A stretch of DNA of 64,000 nucleotides from Haliotis asinina (GCF_037392515.1 NW_027133893.1:620001-684000); one strand, 5' to 3'; shown: positions 1 to 12,100, counted from the first letter of the stretch. Translations and numbers: made by a program. Notes: generated from the letters alone by a model not told the origin.

Positions 1-467
1 CAACTTTGACAAAACTACTTCCCCTATTTCTGTATTGAACTCTTCCCGATTTGTTTCATAATCCCACTATACTTTCCTGGCAGCTTCAGTTGCATTTCTC
101 TTTACAAAGACGTGTCTGTGCAGAAAAGAGTCTGGACAACTTTTGTTTATCTTTATAGGGCCTCCATTGTCCTCGAAAAGCAAGGGATTCTCATGCTTAA
201 CAATTCTCCTGGCAGTACCTATAGCAATGTTTCTGATCACGATCCCTCAAGCCTTACGAATTTCCAGTAAATGTTCATAGACAAGTTTATCCAGGTCTTC
301 TAAAAGCAGTAGGCAATCACGGCTTTTGGGTGGAATTTCAAGAACTTTATTAGATGCATGTTTTGACTCTTCAGAAAGGTAAGCTTTCTTCATGACCAAA
401 ACTGTACTTTCTCCGACGTTAAGATCGGACTCTTTGCTGAACTGTACTTTCTCTAAAGTCGCTAAAG
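1..467. other. No gene recognised
   Basis: AT-rich sequence with short open frames only. I see no domain, splice-site pair or repeat that I can name. The right edge runs directly into the 44-bp minisatellite. Confidence 0.5.
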
Positions 468-2019
468 TCCTGGAAGACTGTCTACATATACTATATATGA
501 GACGATAAACAGTCCTGGAAGACTGTCTATACATACTATATATGAGACGGCACCCAGCCCTAGAAGACTGTCTATTATACTATATATGAGACGGTACCTC
601 TGTTTATTATACTATATATGAGACGGTACCCACCCCTGGAAGACTGTCTATTATACTATATATGAGACGGTACCCAACCGTAGAAGACTGTCTATTATAC
701 TATATATGAGACGGTACCCACCCCTGGAAGACTGTCTATTATACTATATATGAGACGGTACCCACCCCTGGAAGACTGTCTATTATACTATATATGAGAC
801 GGTTCCCAGCCCTGGTAGGCTGTCTATTATACTATATATGATATGGTACCCAGCCCTGGAAGACTGTCTATTATACTATATATGAGACGGTTCCCAGCCC
901 TAGAAGACTGTCTATTATACTATATATGAGACGGAACCCTGTCCTGGAAGACTGTGTATTATACTATATATGAGACGATACCCAGCCCTAGAATACTGTC
1001 TATTGTACTATATATGAGACGGTACCCGGCCCTAGAAAACTGTCTATTATACTATATATGTGACGGTACCCAGCCCTGGTAGGCTGTCTATTATACTATA
1101 TATGATATGGTACCCAGCCCTAGAAGACTGTCTATTATACTATATATGAGACGGTACCCAGCCCTGGTAGGCTGTCTATTATACTATATATGATATGGTA
1201 CCCAGCCCTGGAAGACTGTCTATACATACTATATATGAGACGGCACCCAGCCCTAGAAGACTGTCTATTATACTATATATGAGACGGTACCTCTGTTTAT
1301 TATACTATATATGAGACGGTACCCAACCGTAGAAGACTGTCTATTATACTATATATGAGACGGTACCCAACCGTAGAAGACTGTCTAATATACTATATAT
1401 GAGACGGTACCCACCCCTGGAAGACTGTCTATTATACTATATATGAGACGGTACCCACCCCTGGAAGACTGTCTATTATACTATATATGAGACGGTTCCC
1501 AGCCCTGGTAGGCTGTCTATTATACTATATATGATATGGTACCCAGCCCTGGAAGACTGTCTATTATACTATATATGAGACGGTTCCCAGCCCTAGAAGA
1601 CTGTCTATTATACTATATATGAGACGGAACCCTGTCCTGGAAGACTGTGTAGTATACTATATATGAGACGATACCCAGCCCTAGAAGACTGTCTATTATA
1701 CTATATATGAGACGGTACCCGGCCCTAGAAAACTGTCTATTATACTATATATGTGACGGTACCCAGCCCTGGTAGGCTGTCTATTATACTATATATGATA
1801 TGGTACCCAGCCCTAGAAGACTGTCTATTATACTATATATGAGACGGTACCCAGCCCTGGTAGGCTGTCTATTATACTATATATGATATGGTACCCAGCC
1901 CTGGAAGACTGTCTATTATACTATATATGAGACGGTGCCCAGCACTAGAAGATTGTCTATTAAACTTTATATGAGACGGTACCCAGCCCTAGAAGACTGT
2001 CTATTATACTATATATGAG
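468..2019. repeat. 44-bp minisatellite with higher-order structure
   Basis: About 34 head-to-tail copies of a 44-bp unit containing GGTACCC, GAAGACTGTCTATTATAC and TATATATGAGAC. Successive GGTACCC words fall at 625, 669 and 713, giving the 44-bp step. Variants (GATATGG for GAGACGG, GTAGGCTG for GAAGACTG, and a short unit with GGTACCTCTG) recur in the same order in two blocks. The block starting near 521 is repeated from near 1214, a 693-bp higher-order period. There are no unique spacers, so this is a satellite and not a CRISPR array. Short reading frames crossing it are not genes. Confidence 0.95.
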
Positions 2020-2119
2020 TCCTGCAAGAAGCAGCAACAATACTGTGGCAACATTAGACAGGAAACAGAAAAATAAGTGTACGGAGAGCATAGCATAAAA
2101 ATATATCATAGGGTTGTTA

Positions 2120-2480
2120 AATCCATTCACGGTGTTGACACCGTTCTGATGGGTTTAGGCACGGCAGGTGTCGGGTGGATAGCCTCTTATCCACCATTGC
2201 AGCCATACCCGTAGTGGTAGGCATTGAAATAACAGCTAGGGCAGCAGCACTGGTGGATTTGTGCTTATCTCGTAGACTGCAGTGTAGAGCACTGAAATAC
2301 AATGAAATCTGAATTGTAGCCAAAGCGAAGCTAATCTCCGGGGAAGTTTTCCTTTGGTATTTTCAGAACTTGCAAAACCAAGAGATTCGAATCAAGTCTA
2401 GTAAAAGCACTGTCTCCAGCGAAGACGAGAAACAAAACTTCATAGAACATGGTATACAACAGGCCCGGCAAGCTTTCCTT
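2120..2480 (+). pseudogene. Decayed fragment of a repetitive metazoan gene family
   Basis: One plus-strand frame near 2127-2190 reads GVDTVLMGLGTAGVGW, a glycine-rich hydrophobic stretch. Another near 2390-2465 reads a charged stretch ending in SEDEKQNFIEHGIQQARQAF. From memory these resemble the membrane segment and the charged C-terminus of a short uncharacterised protein that is repeated in many mollusc and cnidarian genomes. The two parts are in different frames with stops between them, so the copy is dead. I cannot assign a function, and the family match is tentative. Confidence 0.3.
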
Positions 2481-3125
2481 ATCAGAATGTGGATATCAAC
2501 ATTAACAAAGCCAAGACGGCAGTTTGTCAGTTCAAGGAGCGAGTGAGATGGCAACAGCCGAATAGCCAGCTCAGAGAGACCCAATGCTTGCTGAAGCTCT
2601 ACCCGGAAAGACCAGGGAAATTAAATGCATACTCACAGGAGCTGTGGTGACTCAGTCAGTTAAACTGCTAGGAAAAGTACAGCTTGCTTCGTGCAGCCGT
2701 GGAATCGTGCGATTGCGAGTTCATATCCCATCTGGAATCTAAAGATTTCCTGAAACAACAGTAAAGGTTTTCAGGAATGGATGGTTCTCGATAGCAAGCA
2801 GTTGGATACAATCCGACAATGGAGGAAGATTGTACATTGCATCTATCTTCAATTTCTTTCTGTCTTGTTGGCATTGTGACCATCCCATGCAAGCATTTTA
2901 CTAACATTTTTCAGGGTATATCAACCATCCAGTCACCCAGGCTTCATTTTGGCGTCATTGCTGGAGCAGAGCAGTATATACAATATGGGAACACTGACAC
3001 ACTGGTAGTAGATCGAAAAATATCACCTATCAGGGATCGGATCTTGATCTATCACTCACCATACTACTAAAGAGATTTTTATGGAAATGAATTGATATTC
3101 AACTCACCTTGGATCAGAATCCTTT
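2481..3125. other. Unassigned stretch, no supported gene
   Basis: Only short frames without recognisable domains are present. The sequence may be old repeat material, but I cannot name it. Confidence 0.4.
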
Positions 3126-3343
3126 GTGCTGTGTTTGGGTTATATGTTGTGTGCTGTGTTTGGGTTATATGTTGTGTGCTGTGTTTGGGTTATATGTTGT
3201 GTGCTGTGCTTGGGTTAGATGTTGTGTGCTGTGCTTGGGTTAGATGTTGTGTGCTGTGTTTGGGTTAGATGTTGTGTGATGTGTTTGGGTTAGATGTTAT
3301 GTGATGTGTTTGGGTTAGATGTGATGTGTTTGGGTTATACATT
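3126..3343. repeat. 25-bp minisatellite
   Basis: About nine tandem copies of a unit built on GTGTTTGGGTTATATG followed by TTGTGTGCT, with starts at 3131 and 3156. The unit drifts towards TTAGATG and GTGATG variants at the right edge, and the last copies are shorter. Confidence 0.92.
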
Positions 3344-3502
3344 TGTGTAATTTGGAAACAAGATATGATGTAAAATATTCCAAACATTGCAATCCATATT
3401 TTGTCAAATTTGCTTTTGCCCATCAGTTAACCTATTTGCAACGTCCTTATAACCTCCACATACGAAAGATGACAACAATCTACTGATAAAATTGTGTTAC
3501 AG

Positions 3503-4500
3503 CGACCTCGTTCTGTGACCTTCATGGCACCTCAAAAACTGGAGACCTGGCAAAGGTGAAGGCCATCTTATCTGAGGGAAGGGCGGACGTTGACTGTAAA
3601 GAGTGGAAAAGTAGAACACCGGTTTTGTTGGCAGCTGGTCAAGGACATAAAGATGTAGTTCACCTACTCACGAGTAATGGAGCTGATGTGTCAGTTGTAG
3701 ATGACTTTGGTTTCAACCTTCTTCACTCTGCCTGCCAAGGAGGAGATGTGGGGCTGGTGAAATATGTCCTTTCACTTCATAAACATGACATCAATGGAAA
3801 GGTATTATGTGGGGGAACACCACTTATGCTGGCTGCAGAGAATGGACACAGGAACGTGGTGGAGTTACTTGTGGGTCAAGGGGCCAATGTGTCACTCCAC
3901 GATAACAAAGGTAACAACGTGCTCCATTGTGCCTGTCGTGGTGGAGATGTGGAGGTGGTGAAGTACGTCCTTGCGCAGAACATGGTGGACATCAACAGTA
4001 GAGGCAGGAAGAGAATGACACCTGTGATGATGGCAGCAAGAACAGGCCATAGAGATGTGGTGGCGTTGCTCGTGGGAAAAGGGGCTAACGTGTTACTCAG
4101 GGGTGCAGGTAAAAACACTATCCTTCATTTTGCCTGTCGTGGTGGAGATGTGGAGGTGGTGAAGTACGTGCTTGCACAGAACATAGTGGACATCAACAGT
4201 AGAGGCTGGAAGAGAATGACACCCGTGATGATGGCAGCAACAAAGGGGTATAAAGAAGTGGTGGAGTTGCTTGTGACGAAAGGGGCCAATGTGGCTCTCT
4301 TGGGTAGACAAGGTAAAAATATCCTTCACTTTGCCTGTCATGGGGGAAGTGTGGAGTTGGTGAAGTATTTACTCTCACAGAACATCAACATCAACAGTAG
4401 AATGAGGAATGGAAGGACCCCATTAATGATTGCAGAAATATCAGGACACAAGGATGTGGTAGAGTTACTTGTGAGTAGAGGGGCTGATAGGTCATTTTAG
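3503..4500 (+). CDS. Ankyrin-repeat protein, terminal exon
   Basis: An open frame of about 330 codons that begins at a splice acceptor (TGTGTTACAG ending at 3502) and ends at TAG 4498-4500. There is no convincing ATG near its left edge, and the first codons (LHGTSKTGDLAKVKAIL) already form an ankyrin helix, so this is the last exon of a longer gene whose upstream exons I cannot place. It holds about nine ankyrin repeats of 33 residues with the usual signatures (TPVLLAAGQGHKDVVHLL, TPLMLAAENGHRNVVELL, ILHFACRGGDVEVVKYVL). Ankyrin repeats are protein-binding scaffolds, and partner and location cannot be read here. Units alternate between a TPLMLAA form and an LHxACxGGDVEVVKYVL form, so the real period is a 66-residue pair. 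The second and third pairs are nearly identical. No stop breaks the frame, and this is the best host-gene candidate in the left third. Confidence 0.8.
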
Positions 4501-4951
4501 GACAACAAATGGTAACAGAACCTTTGAGTGTCAGTTGAGAGAAGGAGAGGTTGTGAGAAATCTCATTGGATGTCCAATACAGGGAAGGGTGAAAACAACA
4601 GTAGACACTGACACTACTGTGACCTAGAGATCTGTATTATTGTGTTCCCGTCTTATAACATAAAATGGCAAATGTTGCTTACAGGTGCAACATTTTGGTA
4701 CAGATTCTTAAACTCATCATAAATGATACTTAAACTCATCTTAAATGATCAGGTTTCCTTTGCTTCAGTTCACTGTAACTGTTTTGGACTGTGGTGTGTG
4801 TATTTGTACAAAATGAATATATTCTATCAAATGCAGCCCCTTTAAATATGATCGAAAAACATATTTGTTACGAGTGTGTATTTCCTGTATATTTTGTTAT
4901 TAATAATTATTATTGGGTCACAATGTATACTGTTTTGAATAATAATTATAA
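4501..4951 (+). other. Probable 3' UTR and flank of the ankyrin gene
   Basis: AT-rich, with no open frame of note. I found no canonical AATAAA within the first 400 bases. The right part (TTATTATTGGGTCAC near 4910 and ATGGGTCAC near 4952) leads into the LTR. Confidence 0.4.
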
Positions 4952-5501
4952 TGGGTCACATTTCATATAATAGATGGTCCGCATTTTTAGGATTTTGGCA
5001 GCCGGTTTTCTGGAAATTATCTGCCCTTGGCTTGTTATTTGTCTACTTCCGGGAGACTGTTCTGGAAGCGGTCGAGGTGAGTAGCGATGGTCGTAAGTGC
5101 TCGAATGTTCGGGAAGTGACTGCGTGTCTATATAAATGCCAGTTGTCGTGTTGAGGTATGGGCATTCACACATTACTGGAGTATACGCCAGTATCAATCG
5201 CTGCCAACGTTTCATCTTCATAGCCGCCGTCAAACCGCTCACTATCTTACATTCTGCATGACCGTTTCTCTCACACTAAGACTTTGGTCAGTTTGCTACT
5301 GTATATTTTGCCTATTGCCTTAGATTTTGTCTCACTTGTATTTGAAATCAGTATTGTGAAATTGATTTGTGACTTTGTATAACTTACTCTCTTTGCTAAA
5401 TAATAATATTCGAATATTTTAGACTGGTCTGCGCTCTGTTTTGCTGGTTCACAAAGGAGGTTTCTTACATCCTTTGTCACGGCAAGTACTTAACCGTAAC
5501 A
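4952..5501 (+). repeat. 5' LTR of a Ty3/gypsy-type retrotransposon
   Basis: The right end is fixed by the primer-binding site that follows: the LTR ends in ...CCGTAACA at 5501. The left end is chosen at the TG of TGGGTCACATTT to give a TG...CA element of about 550 bp, and this edge is uncertain. A TATA box (CTATATAAATGCC, about 5129-5141) lies where a U3 promoter would be expected. No second LTR was found in the window, in keeping with internal loss of most of the element. Confidence 0.6.
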
Positions 5502-5505
5502 AAAT

Positions 5506-5523
5506 TGGGGGGTCGTCCAGGAT
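5506..5523 (+). other. Primer-binding site, tRNA-Pro type
   Basis: The 18 bases TGGGGGGTCGTCCAGGAT follow the LTR end after four bases. They differ at only two positions from the proline-tRNA primer-binding site used by many gammaretroviruses and some invertebrate LTR elements. This marks where minus-strand DNA synthesis would start. Confidence 0.75.
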
Positions 5524-5612
5524 AGAATTCATTTGACATTTGAGACCGTTTGTGAAATTTGTTTCAATTTTTTGCAATTTTGCGACAAGTTACTTGAGGA
5601 ACCAGCAAAATC

Positions 5613-6442
5613 TTGTTTGAACTTGAGACGTTTGTATTGTCCCCTGACTCTGAGACAATTGGTCAGTTGAAGAAATCAGATTTGTTGCAAATTTCTTCAC
5701 ATCTCAAACTTGATGCCAAACCTGCAATGAGGAAATTTCAGATTTTGCAAATTGTGTTGAATCATTACATTGATGAGGGAGTATTTGATGATGGAAATGG
5801 CGCTACAGGAATGTTCAGACCTGTTGGAAATGAACAAAATAGAACTGAAAAGGTTGGAAATAGAAAAAGAAAAAGAAATGGAAATGAAATAGTTTGAGAT
5901 GGAGAAGGAAAGAGAAAGAGAAAAAATACAAAGAGAAAGGGAAAGATACAGAAAGGAATTACAATTGAAGAAATTGGAAATTGACAATGAAATTGCACTG
6001 AAAATACTTGAAAACAATTTTCAACCCTCAGATTCTTGTACTCCCTTTTAATGAGAGAGAAGTAGACAAATATTTTCTACCTTTTGAGAAGGTTACTGAA
6101 AATCTCAAGTGGCCTAGGGAGTCATGGACTATGTTACTGCAAACATTTTTGAAGGGTAAAGCTCGGGATGCTTATTCAGCCTTGTCAGTGCAACAAAGCT
6201 CAGATTATGATCTTGTCAAGAGTACACATCTGAAAGCTTATGAGTTAGTGCCTGAGGCTTATCGTCAGAAATTCAGAAATGCTAGAGTTTGCTAGAGAGA
6301 AGGAAACATTGTTTGATAGGTGGTGTGGGTTTAAGGAGATCACTGATTTGAATGGTTGAGAGAGTTAGTATTGATGGAAGATTTCAAGCAGAGTGTTCAT
6401 GCTGACCTTAAGACTTATTTGGATGAACAAAAGGTTGACGAC
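5613..6442 (+). pseudogene. gag: Gag remnant of the gypsy-type element
   Basis: Gag-like protein in at least three pieces. The first part (5613-5897) reads SDLLQISSHLKLD and continues with a short helical domain. It is followed by a lysine/glutamate-rich coiled coil interrupted by TAG near 5889. A second frame (6008-6295) reads LPFNEREVDKYFLPFEKV and ELVPEAYRQKFRN, typical of the capsid-like Gag segment of mollusc gypsy elements. A further frame change puts FDRWCGFKEIT in another register, and more stops follow. The homology stops at about 6442, where RNase H sequence of a LINE begins. Protease, reverse transcriptase and integrase are absent. This copy cannot make Gag. Confidence 0.75.
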
Positions 6443-7236
6443 TTACAGATGGTTCCAAGGACGGTGGTGCAGTAGCTTGTGCCACTGTCATAGGATCTAG
6501 AACAATATCTTCTAGATTACCAGATAACAGCTCTATTTTTACTGCAGAAGCAAACGCCATATTAACAGCTCTCAGATATATTCAAAGACACCCTAAACGT
6601 AAACAATATATAATCTATTCCGACTCTCTTTCTTGCCTTCAGGCTATTAAAAAATTATCATGTAAACATCCACTTTTAATAGAAATTATTGAATTGTATA
6701 ATGATCTTGCTACTGGCCAATGCGACATCGTCTTTTGTTGGTTACCCAGCCACGTAGGCATTTCAGGGAATACACTGGCTGATCTGGCTGCCAAGGCGGC
6801 ACTCAACAAATCTGTGACTCCACTTCTTATTCCATATTCAGATTATAAATCTACAATTAGATCTTATATCCGTGATCTAATGCAGAAGAAGTGGGATACT
6901 CAAGTATGTATCAATAAATTACATGAAATAAAACCGTATATTGGTTACACCTAATTGGGTTGTCAGTCCAGATTTGAGGAGGTCATTATGCGACGATGTC
7001 GCATTGGCCATACGCGGTATACACATGAGTACTTGTTAAAAGGTGAGGATCCCCCGTTTTGTATCCCTTGTGATGAAAGAATCACAGTCAAGCATGTTTT
7101 GCGTGACTGTGTTGAATATTCCATCACAAGGGATAACTATTTTACATCACGAAGTATGAAGGATCTTTTTAGTAATGTTAGTTGTCATTTAATCATTGCG
7201 TTTTTAAAAGAATTAGATCTGTTTCAGAACTTGTAA
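6443..7236 (+). pseudogene. LINE RNase H and ORF2 C-terminus fragment
   Basis: The reading begins at the first RNase H motif and includes AEANAILTAL, YSDSLSCLQAI and the late motif HVGISGNTLADLAAKAAL, so the acidic catalytic residues are visible. The second half has the conserved cysteine/histidine tail CIPCDERITVKHVLRDC. A stop (TAA near 6952) and a frame change near 6640 break it. It lacks the endonuclease and reverse transcriptase, as expected for a 5'-truncated copy. Confidence 0.8.
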
Positions 7237-7766
7237 ATAGATAAACATTTTATGATTGGAAGTTGAATTAGCAGATAACATTGTTAGTGGCTGTATCCTC
7301 GAAGGGGGTTGCCGTAAAATTATTGTCCTCCTGAGAGGGTACGTAAGTCCCAAAACATTTGGAATCAGATTTAATCTTCCACATTTTTTACTTGTAGTAT
7401 ATGTGTCATCGTAATTTGTGGCTAATCTTGCATACAGTCGCCAGCAGCTGAGGGATGGTGTAAACCCAGCTAGGGACCATGCAGGTAGCAGAGGTACTGT
7501 AAGTCCCCATGGCCCCTAGTATGGTGATCTACCCTCTGTTGTTGGCGATCTACGGCCTGTTTTTATATTGTACTGTCCCAATAGTGATACTATTATTTTT
7601 TAAGTTTCCACACTAGTTTTAATATTAACTGTGATAATCTTGTGGTTTTACTGTCCTTCGTCGACAGGTTCTTCATAATATGCATATATATTCTTTTTGT
7701 CACGTATGTTCTCGTCACGATATGGCTACAATATTGCCGATGTGACGTTAAATATTAACTCACTCA
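6443..7766 (+). mobile_element. 5'-truncated LINE (I/Nimb-like), inserted in gypsy element
   Basis: Starts inside the RNase H domain (ACAGATGGTTCCAAGGACGG) and continues through the end of ORF2 and the whole 3' UTR to the tail TTAACTCACTCAC. It is collinear with positions from about 62727 of the full copy that starts at 58007. Gypsy gag lies on its left and gypsy RNase H on its right, so the insertion is nested. No clean target-site duplication could be read. Confidence 0.85.
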
Positions 7767-7930
7767 CCCAGTTTGTTATTTTTCAAAGAAATATGACACG
7801 CACCAAAGAAATTATTCTACCATTGAGAAAGAGACATTAGGTCTTTTGTTAGCTTTACACCACTTTGCCAATTGAAGTTTTAGTCACTTCCCACTCGCTA
7901 TCTCCAGAATGTGATTCTTAAAGAAAATAT
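7767..7930 (+). pseudogene. Gypsy RNase H fragment (right flank of the LINE insertion)
   Basis: Directly after the LINE tail a plus-strand frame reads PVCYFSKKYDT and NYSTIEKETLGLLLALHHF. This is the conserved start of the Ty3/gypsy RNase H domain that follows the reverse transcriptase. A stop follows at once. Together with the gag piece it shows that one gypsy element lost its middle and carries the LINE at the junction. Confidence 0.75.
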
Positions 7931-7979
7931 GAAATGTCATCTTTGCTCTGAATTTACACCTTGTCAGTGGATGCCCTTC

Positions 7980-8614
7980 CATAGCACAAACAGCATATCT
8001 TAAGAGAAATGATGGCATGGCTCGATGTTTTTACTATCGTCTCCATCATGCCTGTGGCTTTGACACCGAGGTCCATCCACGGTACAACCCTGAACATGTC
8101 CTGGAAAATGATGCTTCTCTGGAATAGGCCAATATACAGCTTGAGACAAATTCCAGCCAACAAGCCTGATCTTGTCCTCTTTAATAAAATCAATGAAGTT
8201 ATTTATATCAATGAATTTTCTGTCCCTTTTGACAGTGTGATTGGCAAGATTCAGGAAAAGCATGATAAATATGAGGACCTCACCTTAGAAATGTCTCGCT
8301 TACATCCCAAGAACACAGTCGTCAGGCTTCCCATTGTTCTCGGTGCCCTTGGTTTGGTACCTCCTGATCTCTTGGTGCAGATCAGGAGAGTGCCCGGGTT
8401 CTCCACCGGGAGCACAATCCTTCTGACAATCTGGGTAATGCAGAAGGCTACAGTGTTGGGGAGCCTTCACCTCCTCCGGAAAGTTCTTGGTAGGTTCGAC
8501 TAGGCAGTGTTTCCTGGGAGAAGTCCCATTCGCTGTCTGGGCTGCGTGTAGAGAGGGCGAGGGCCCTGAGCTGATGATGAGCCTTACCATCCTGACTGGG
8601 TCAGGATCACCCGA
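7980..8614 (+). pseudogene. C-terminal relic of a second non-LTR retrotransposon class
   Basis: A frame from 8009 to 8503 contains ANKPDLVLFNK, EFSVPFDSVIGKIQEKHDKY and the conserved end PIVLGALGLVPPDLL...KATVLGSLHLLRKVLG. This C-terminal block is common in animal non-LTR elements. The KPD...E/D pattern is reminiscent of the restriction-like endonuclease used by R2-type elements, but I assign that class only tentatively. Upstream frames (for example CFYYRLHHACGFD near 8026-8065) match the preceding part out of register. The relic is interrupted at 8614 by the LINE at 8615-14227 and resumes at 14241. Confidence 0.55.
8602..8614. repeat. 13-bp target-site duplication, copy 1
   Basis: CAGGATCACCCGA directly precedes the (GTGA)n tail of the minus-strand LINE. 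The identical 13 bases lie at 14228-14240 beside its 5' end. Confidence 0.93.
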
Positions 8615-9152
8615 GTGAGTGAGTGAGTGAGTTAAAATCTTACGCCATATCGGCAATATCTCAGCCATATCGTGACGAGAACATTTAATACTGAAATGAA
8701 ATATATGTCTATTATAAAACCTGTCAACGAAGGACAGTAAAACAACTAGAATATCACAGATGAGAATATAAAACTAGTAACTATACCTAAAACAATTTAT
8801 CTATAGTGGACAATACAAGATAAAAATAAGGCTATAGATTGCCAACAACTGAAGGTAGATCACCATACTAGGGACCATGGGGACTTACATTACCTTTGTT
8901 ACCTGCATGGACCCTAGCCGGATTTACATCATCCCCTCAGCCGTCAGCAATTTGGGAACATCCATGCAAATAAAAAGACACTTATGCTACGATTAAAAAC
9001 GTGGAAAGTTGGAATTTACTTTGAATGTCTGTGGACTTACGTATCCTCTCAGGAGGGCAATAGTTTTACAGTACTTCAACCCCCTTTGAGGATACAGCCA
9101 CTAACAAGCACAGTTATGAATTTAAACTTCCAATAATAAAATATTTATCTAT

Positions 9153-12100
9153 TTACAATTCAGTCAATAAATCTAATTCTTTTAAAAATGCAATGATTAA
9201 ATGAGGGCTTGTGTTATTAAAAAGATCCTTCAGAGTTCGTGAATTAAAATACTGATCCCTTGTGATGGAATACTCAACACAGTCAAGCAGGATATGCTTG
9301 ACTGTGATTCTTCCATCACAAGGGATACAAAACGGAGGATCCTCACCTTTAAGCAAATATTTATGTGTATATCTTGTGTGGCCAATACGACATCGTCGCA
9401 TGATTACCTCTTCAAATCTGGACTGACACCCCAAGTAGGTGTAACCAATATACGGCTTTATTTCATGTAATTTATTGATACCTACTTGGGTGTCCCACTT
9501 CTTCTGCATCAGATCAAGGATATACGTTCTAATGCTTGCTTTGTAATCAGAGTATGGAATAGGAAGTGGTGTCACAGATTTGTTGAGTGCTGCTTTTGCA
9601 GCAAGATCGGCCATCACATTCCCAGAAATACCTACGTGACTGGGTAACCAACAAAAGACGATGTCGTATTGGCCAGTCGCAAGATAGTTATAAAGTTCAA
9701 TAATTTCTATTAAAAGTGGATGTTTACATACTAGGTTTTTAATAGCCTGAAGGCAAGAAAGAGAGTCGGAATAGATTCTGTACTGTTTATGTTTAGGATG
9801 TCTTTGGATATATTTAAGAGCTGTTAATATGGCGTTAGCTTCTGCTGTAAAAATAGAACTGGTATCTGGTAGTCTAGAAGATTTGGTTCTGGATCCAATG
9901 ACAGTGGCACAAGCTACTGCGCCACCATCCTTAGACCCATCTGTAAATAAGGATTCATAATTGCTATATTTATGTTTCAACTGATTATATTCTTGTTTGT
10001 ATTGTAATTCTTTAGTATCTGATTTTTTAAATGTAGTTAATGTTAGGTCGACTTGTGGCTTAACCAATTGCCAAGGAGGAGTAGAAAGAAGACGGAAGGA
10101 GCTATGTTTTCCAGCTCAATGCCGGCCGAAGAAAGAAAGGGTTTAATTCTGTGCCGTAGAGGTGGAACAAGAGAAGACTTTTTGTTGTACAAGTCCTCGT
10201 AGAGAGGATTGAAAACACATTTATATGCAGGGTTAGATTCGTTAGAGTATAGCTTTGTGATATATTGTAAAGATAATTTTATACGACGTTGTGTAAGAGA
10301 TGGTTCATCGGCTTCAACACATAGACTGTCAACAGGAGAGGTTCTAAAGGACCCAAGACAAAGTCTTAGACCTTGATGATCAACAGAATCCAATAATTTT
10401 AAGTTGCTGTTGCACCATATACGATGGATCCATGATCAAGTTTAGAACGGACAAGTGATCGATATAGATGGAGGAGGGTAGCTTGATCACCCCCCCCATA
10501 TAGAATTTGATACCACTTTCAACAAATCAAGTGCTTTCAGGCATTTAGTTTTCAGAGATTTAATATGAGGCAGAAACGTAAGGTGTGAGTCAAAAATTAA
10601 TCCCAAGAACTTGGCTTCCTTGACAACTTTAATGGGAGTGCCATCTAGAGATAGTTCAGGGTCTTTATGTGGTTTATACTTACGACAAAAATGTATGCAA
10701 TTAGTTTTCGATTTAGAAAATTTAAAGCCGTTTTCAAGACACCATTTATTTATTTTGTTTAAACACAACTGCAACTGCCGCTCTATGGTATGCATATTTT
10801 TACCACGACAAGAAATATTAAAATCATCCACAAATAAGGATCCATCAATGGAATCGTTTAAAACTTTAGATAAACTGTTTATCTTTATACTAAAAAGTGT
10901 GACTGACAAAATACTGCCTTGTGGAACACCCTGATCCTGATTGTAATGATCACACAGGGTAGAACCCACACGGATTTGAAATTTGCCTATGAATCGAGGC
11001 AAACGACCTCGCAACCCGAAGTCGTGTAAATCTCTCAGATTGCCATACTTCCAGGTTGTGTCATATGCCTTCTCAAGATAAAAAAAAAATAGACACAGCA
11101 TGTTGTTTGTTAATTAGTGCGTTTTTAACAAATGATTCCAGTCGCACTAAGTGATCGACAGTACTTCTGTTATTCTGGAAACCTCATTGTATATCTGTGA
11201 TAAGGTTATTAGTTTCCAAGTACCAAACAAGTCGATTGTTTATCATGCGTTCCATGGTCTTGCAAACACAGCTAGTTAATGAAATCGGACGATAATTAGA
11301 TGGATCCGTATGATCACGTCCAGGTTTAGGTATTGGTACCACTATAGCATCACGCCATGAAGAAGGAAATTTACGCCGTGCTTTAGCATTTGAAATTTTA
11401 AATTTATTTAAATTATGCACCATAGGATGGCGACGGAAATAATGTTCCGCTTTTTTCCTTGCCTTCCTAGCTTGTTTGCATTCATCGCTGAACCATGATT
11501 TTCGAATATGTGGAACTACAGAGGACTTTGGTATACACTCATCAGCTATGGAATTCAGTTCCTCAGAAAAACATTTAATAGCATCATGAACGTCAATAAA
11601 ACGTTCGGGTTTAAGTTTTTCAGCACACAGTGATTCATATAAAGCCCAGTTAGCCTTTTTTAAAATTCCGTCTTGATGATGGAGGAACATCGGATGGAGT
11701 TACAGCTTTTAATATAGTAGGAAAATGGTCACTTCCACACAGGTCATCGTGGACTGACCATTCGAATTCATTTAGTAGTCCTGAATTTGTAAGTGACAAG
11801 TCGAGAGCAGAATAAGTCCCTGTCCCAGGGTGTAAATATGTGCTGGAACCATCATTATAAATACACAAATCATTGTCAGAACAAAAGTCCTCCAACAATT
11901 TACCTTTAGTGTTTATATTTACACTACCCCAGAGTGGGTTGTGCCTATTTAAGTCTCCCATTATAATACAGGGCTTCGGGAGCTGATCATATAGAGCTTG
12001 AAGATCGGTTTTGGCAAACATCGAAGACGGTGAAATATAAAGAGAGCATAGCGTAAACGCTACGTGTAAAGTAATTCTCACTGCAACAGCCTGCATGTTA

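Noticed and set aside
247..534. 95-residue minus-strand ORF at the left edge
   Set aside because: Partly made of minisatellite sequence, with no domain and no splice signals.
468..2019. Possible CRISPR array
   Set aside because: The 44-bp units are directly adjacent with no unique spacers, and the DNA is eukaryotic. It is a minisatellite.
8300..8668. Minus-strand ORF opposite the second LINE relic
   Set aside because: Antisense to a recognisable C-terminal domain on the plus strand, with no domain of its own.
10611..10934. Plus-strand ORF inside the minus-strand LINE, also at 21578-22042, 49747-49986 and (mirror) 61728-62111
   Set aside because: An antisense shadow of the RT palm region that recurs because the RT sequence is conserved. 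It has no own domain.
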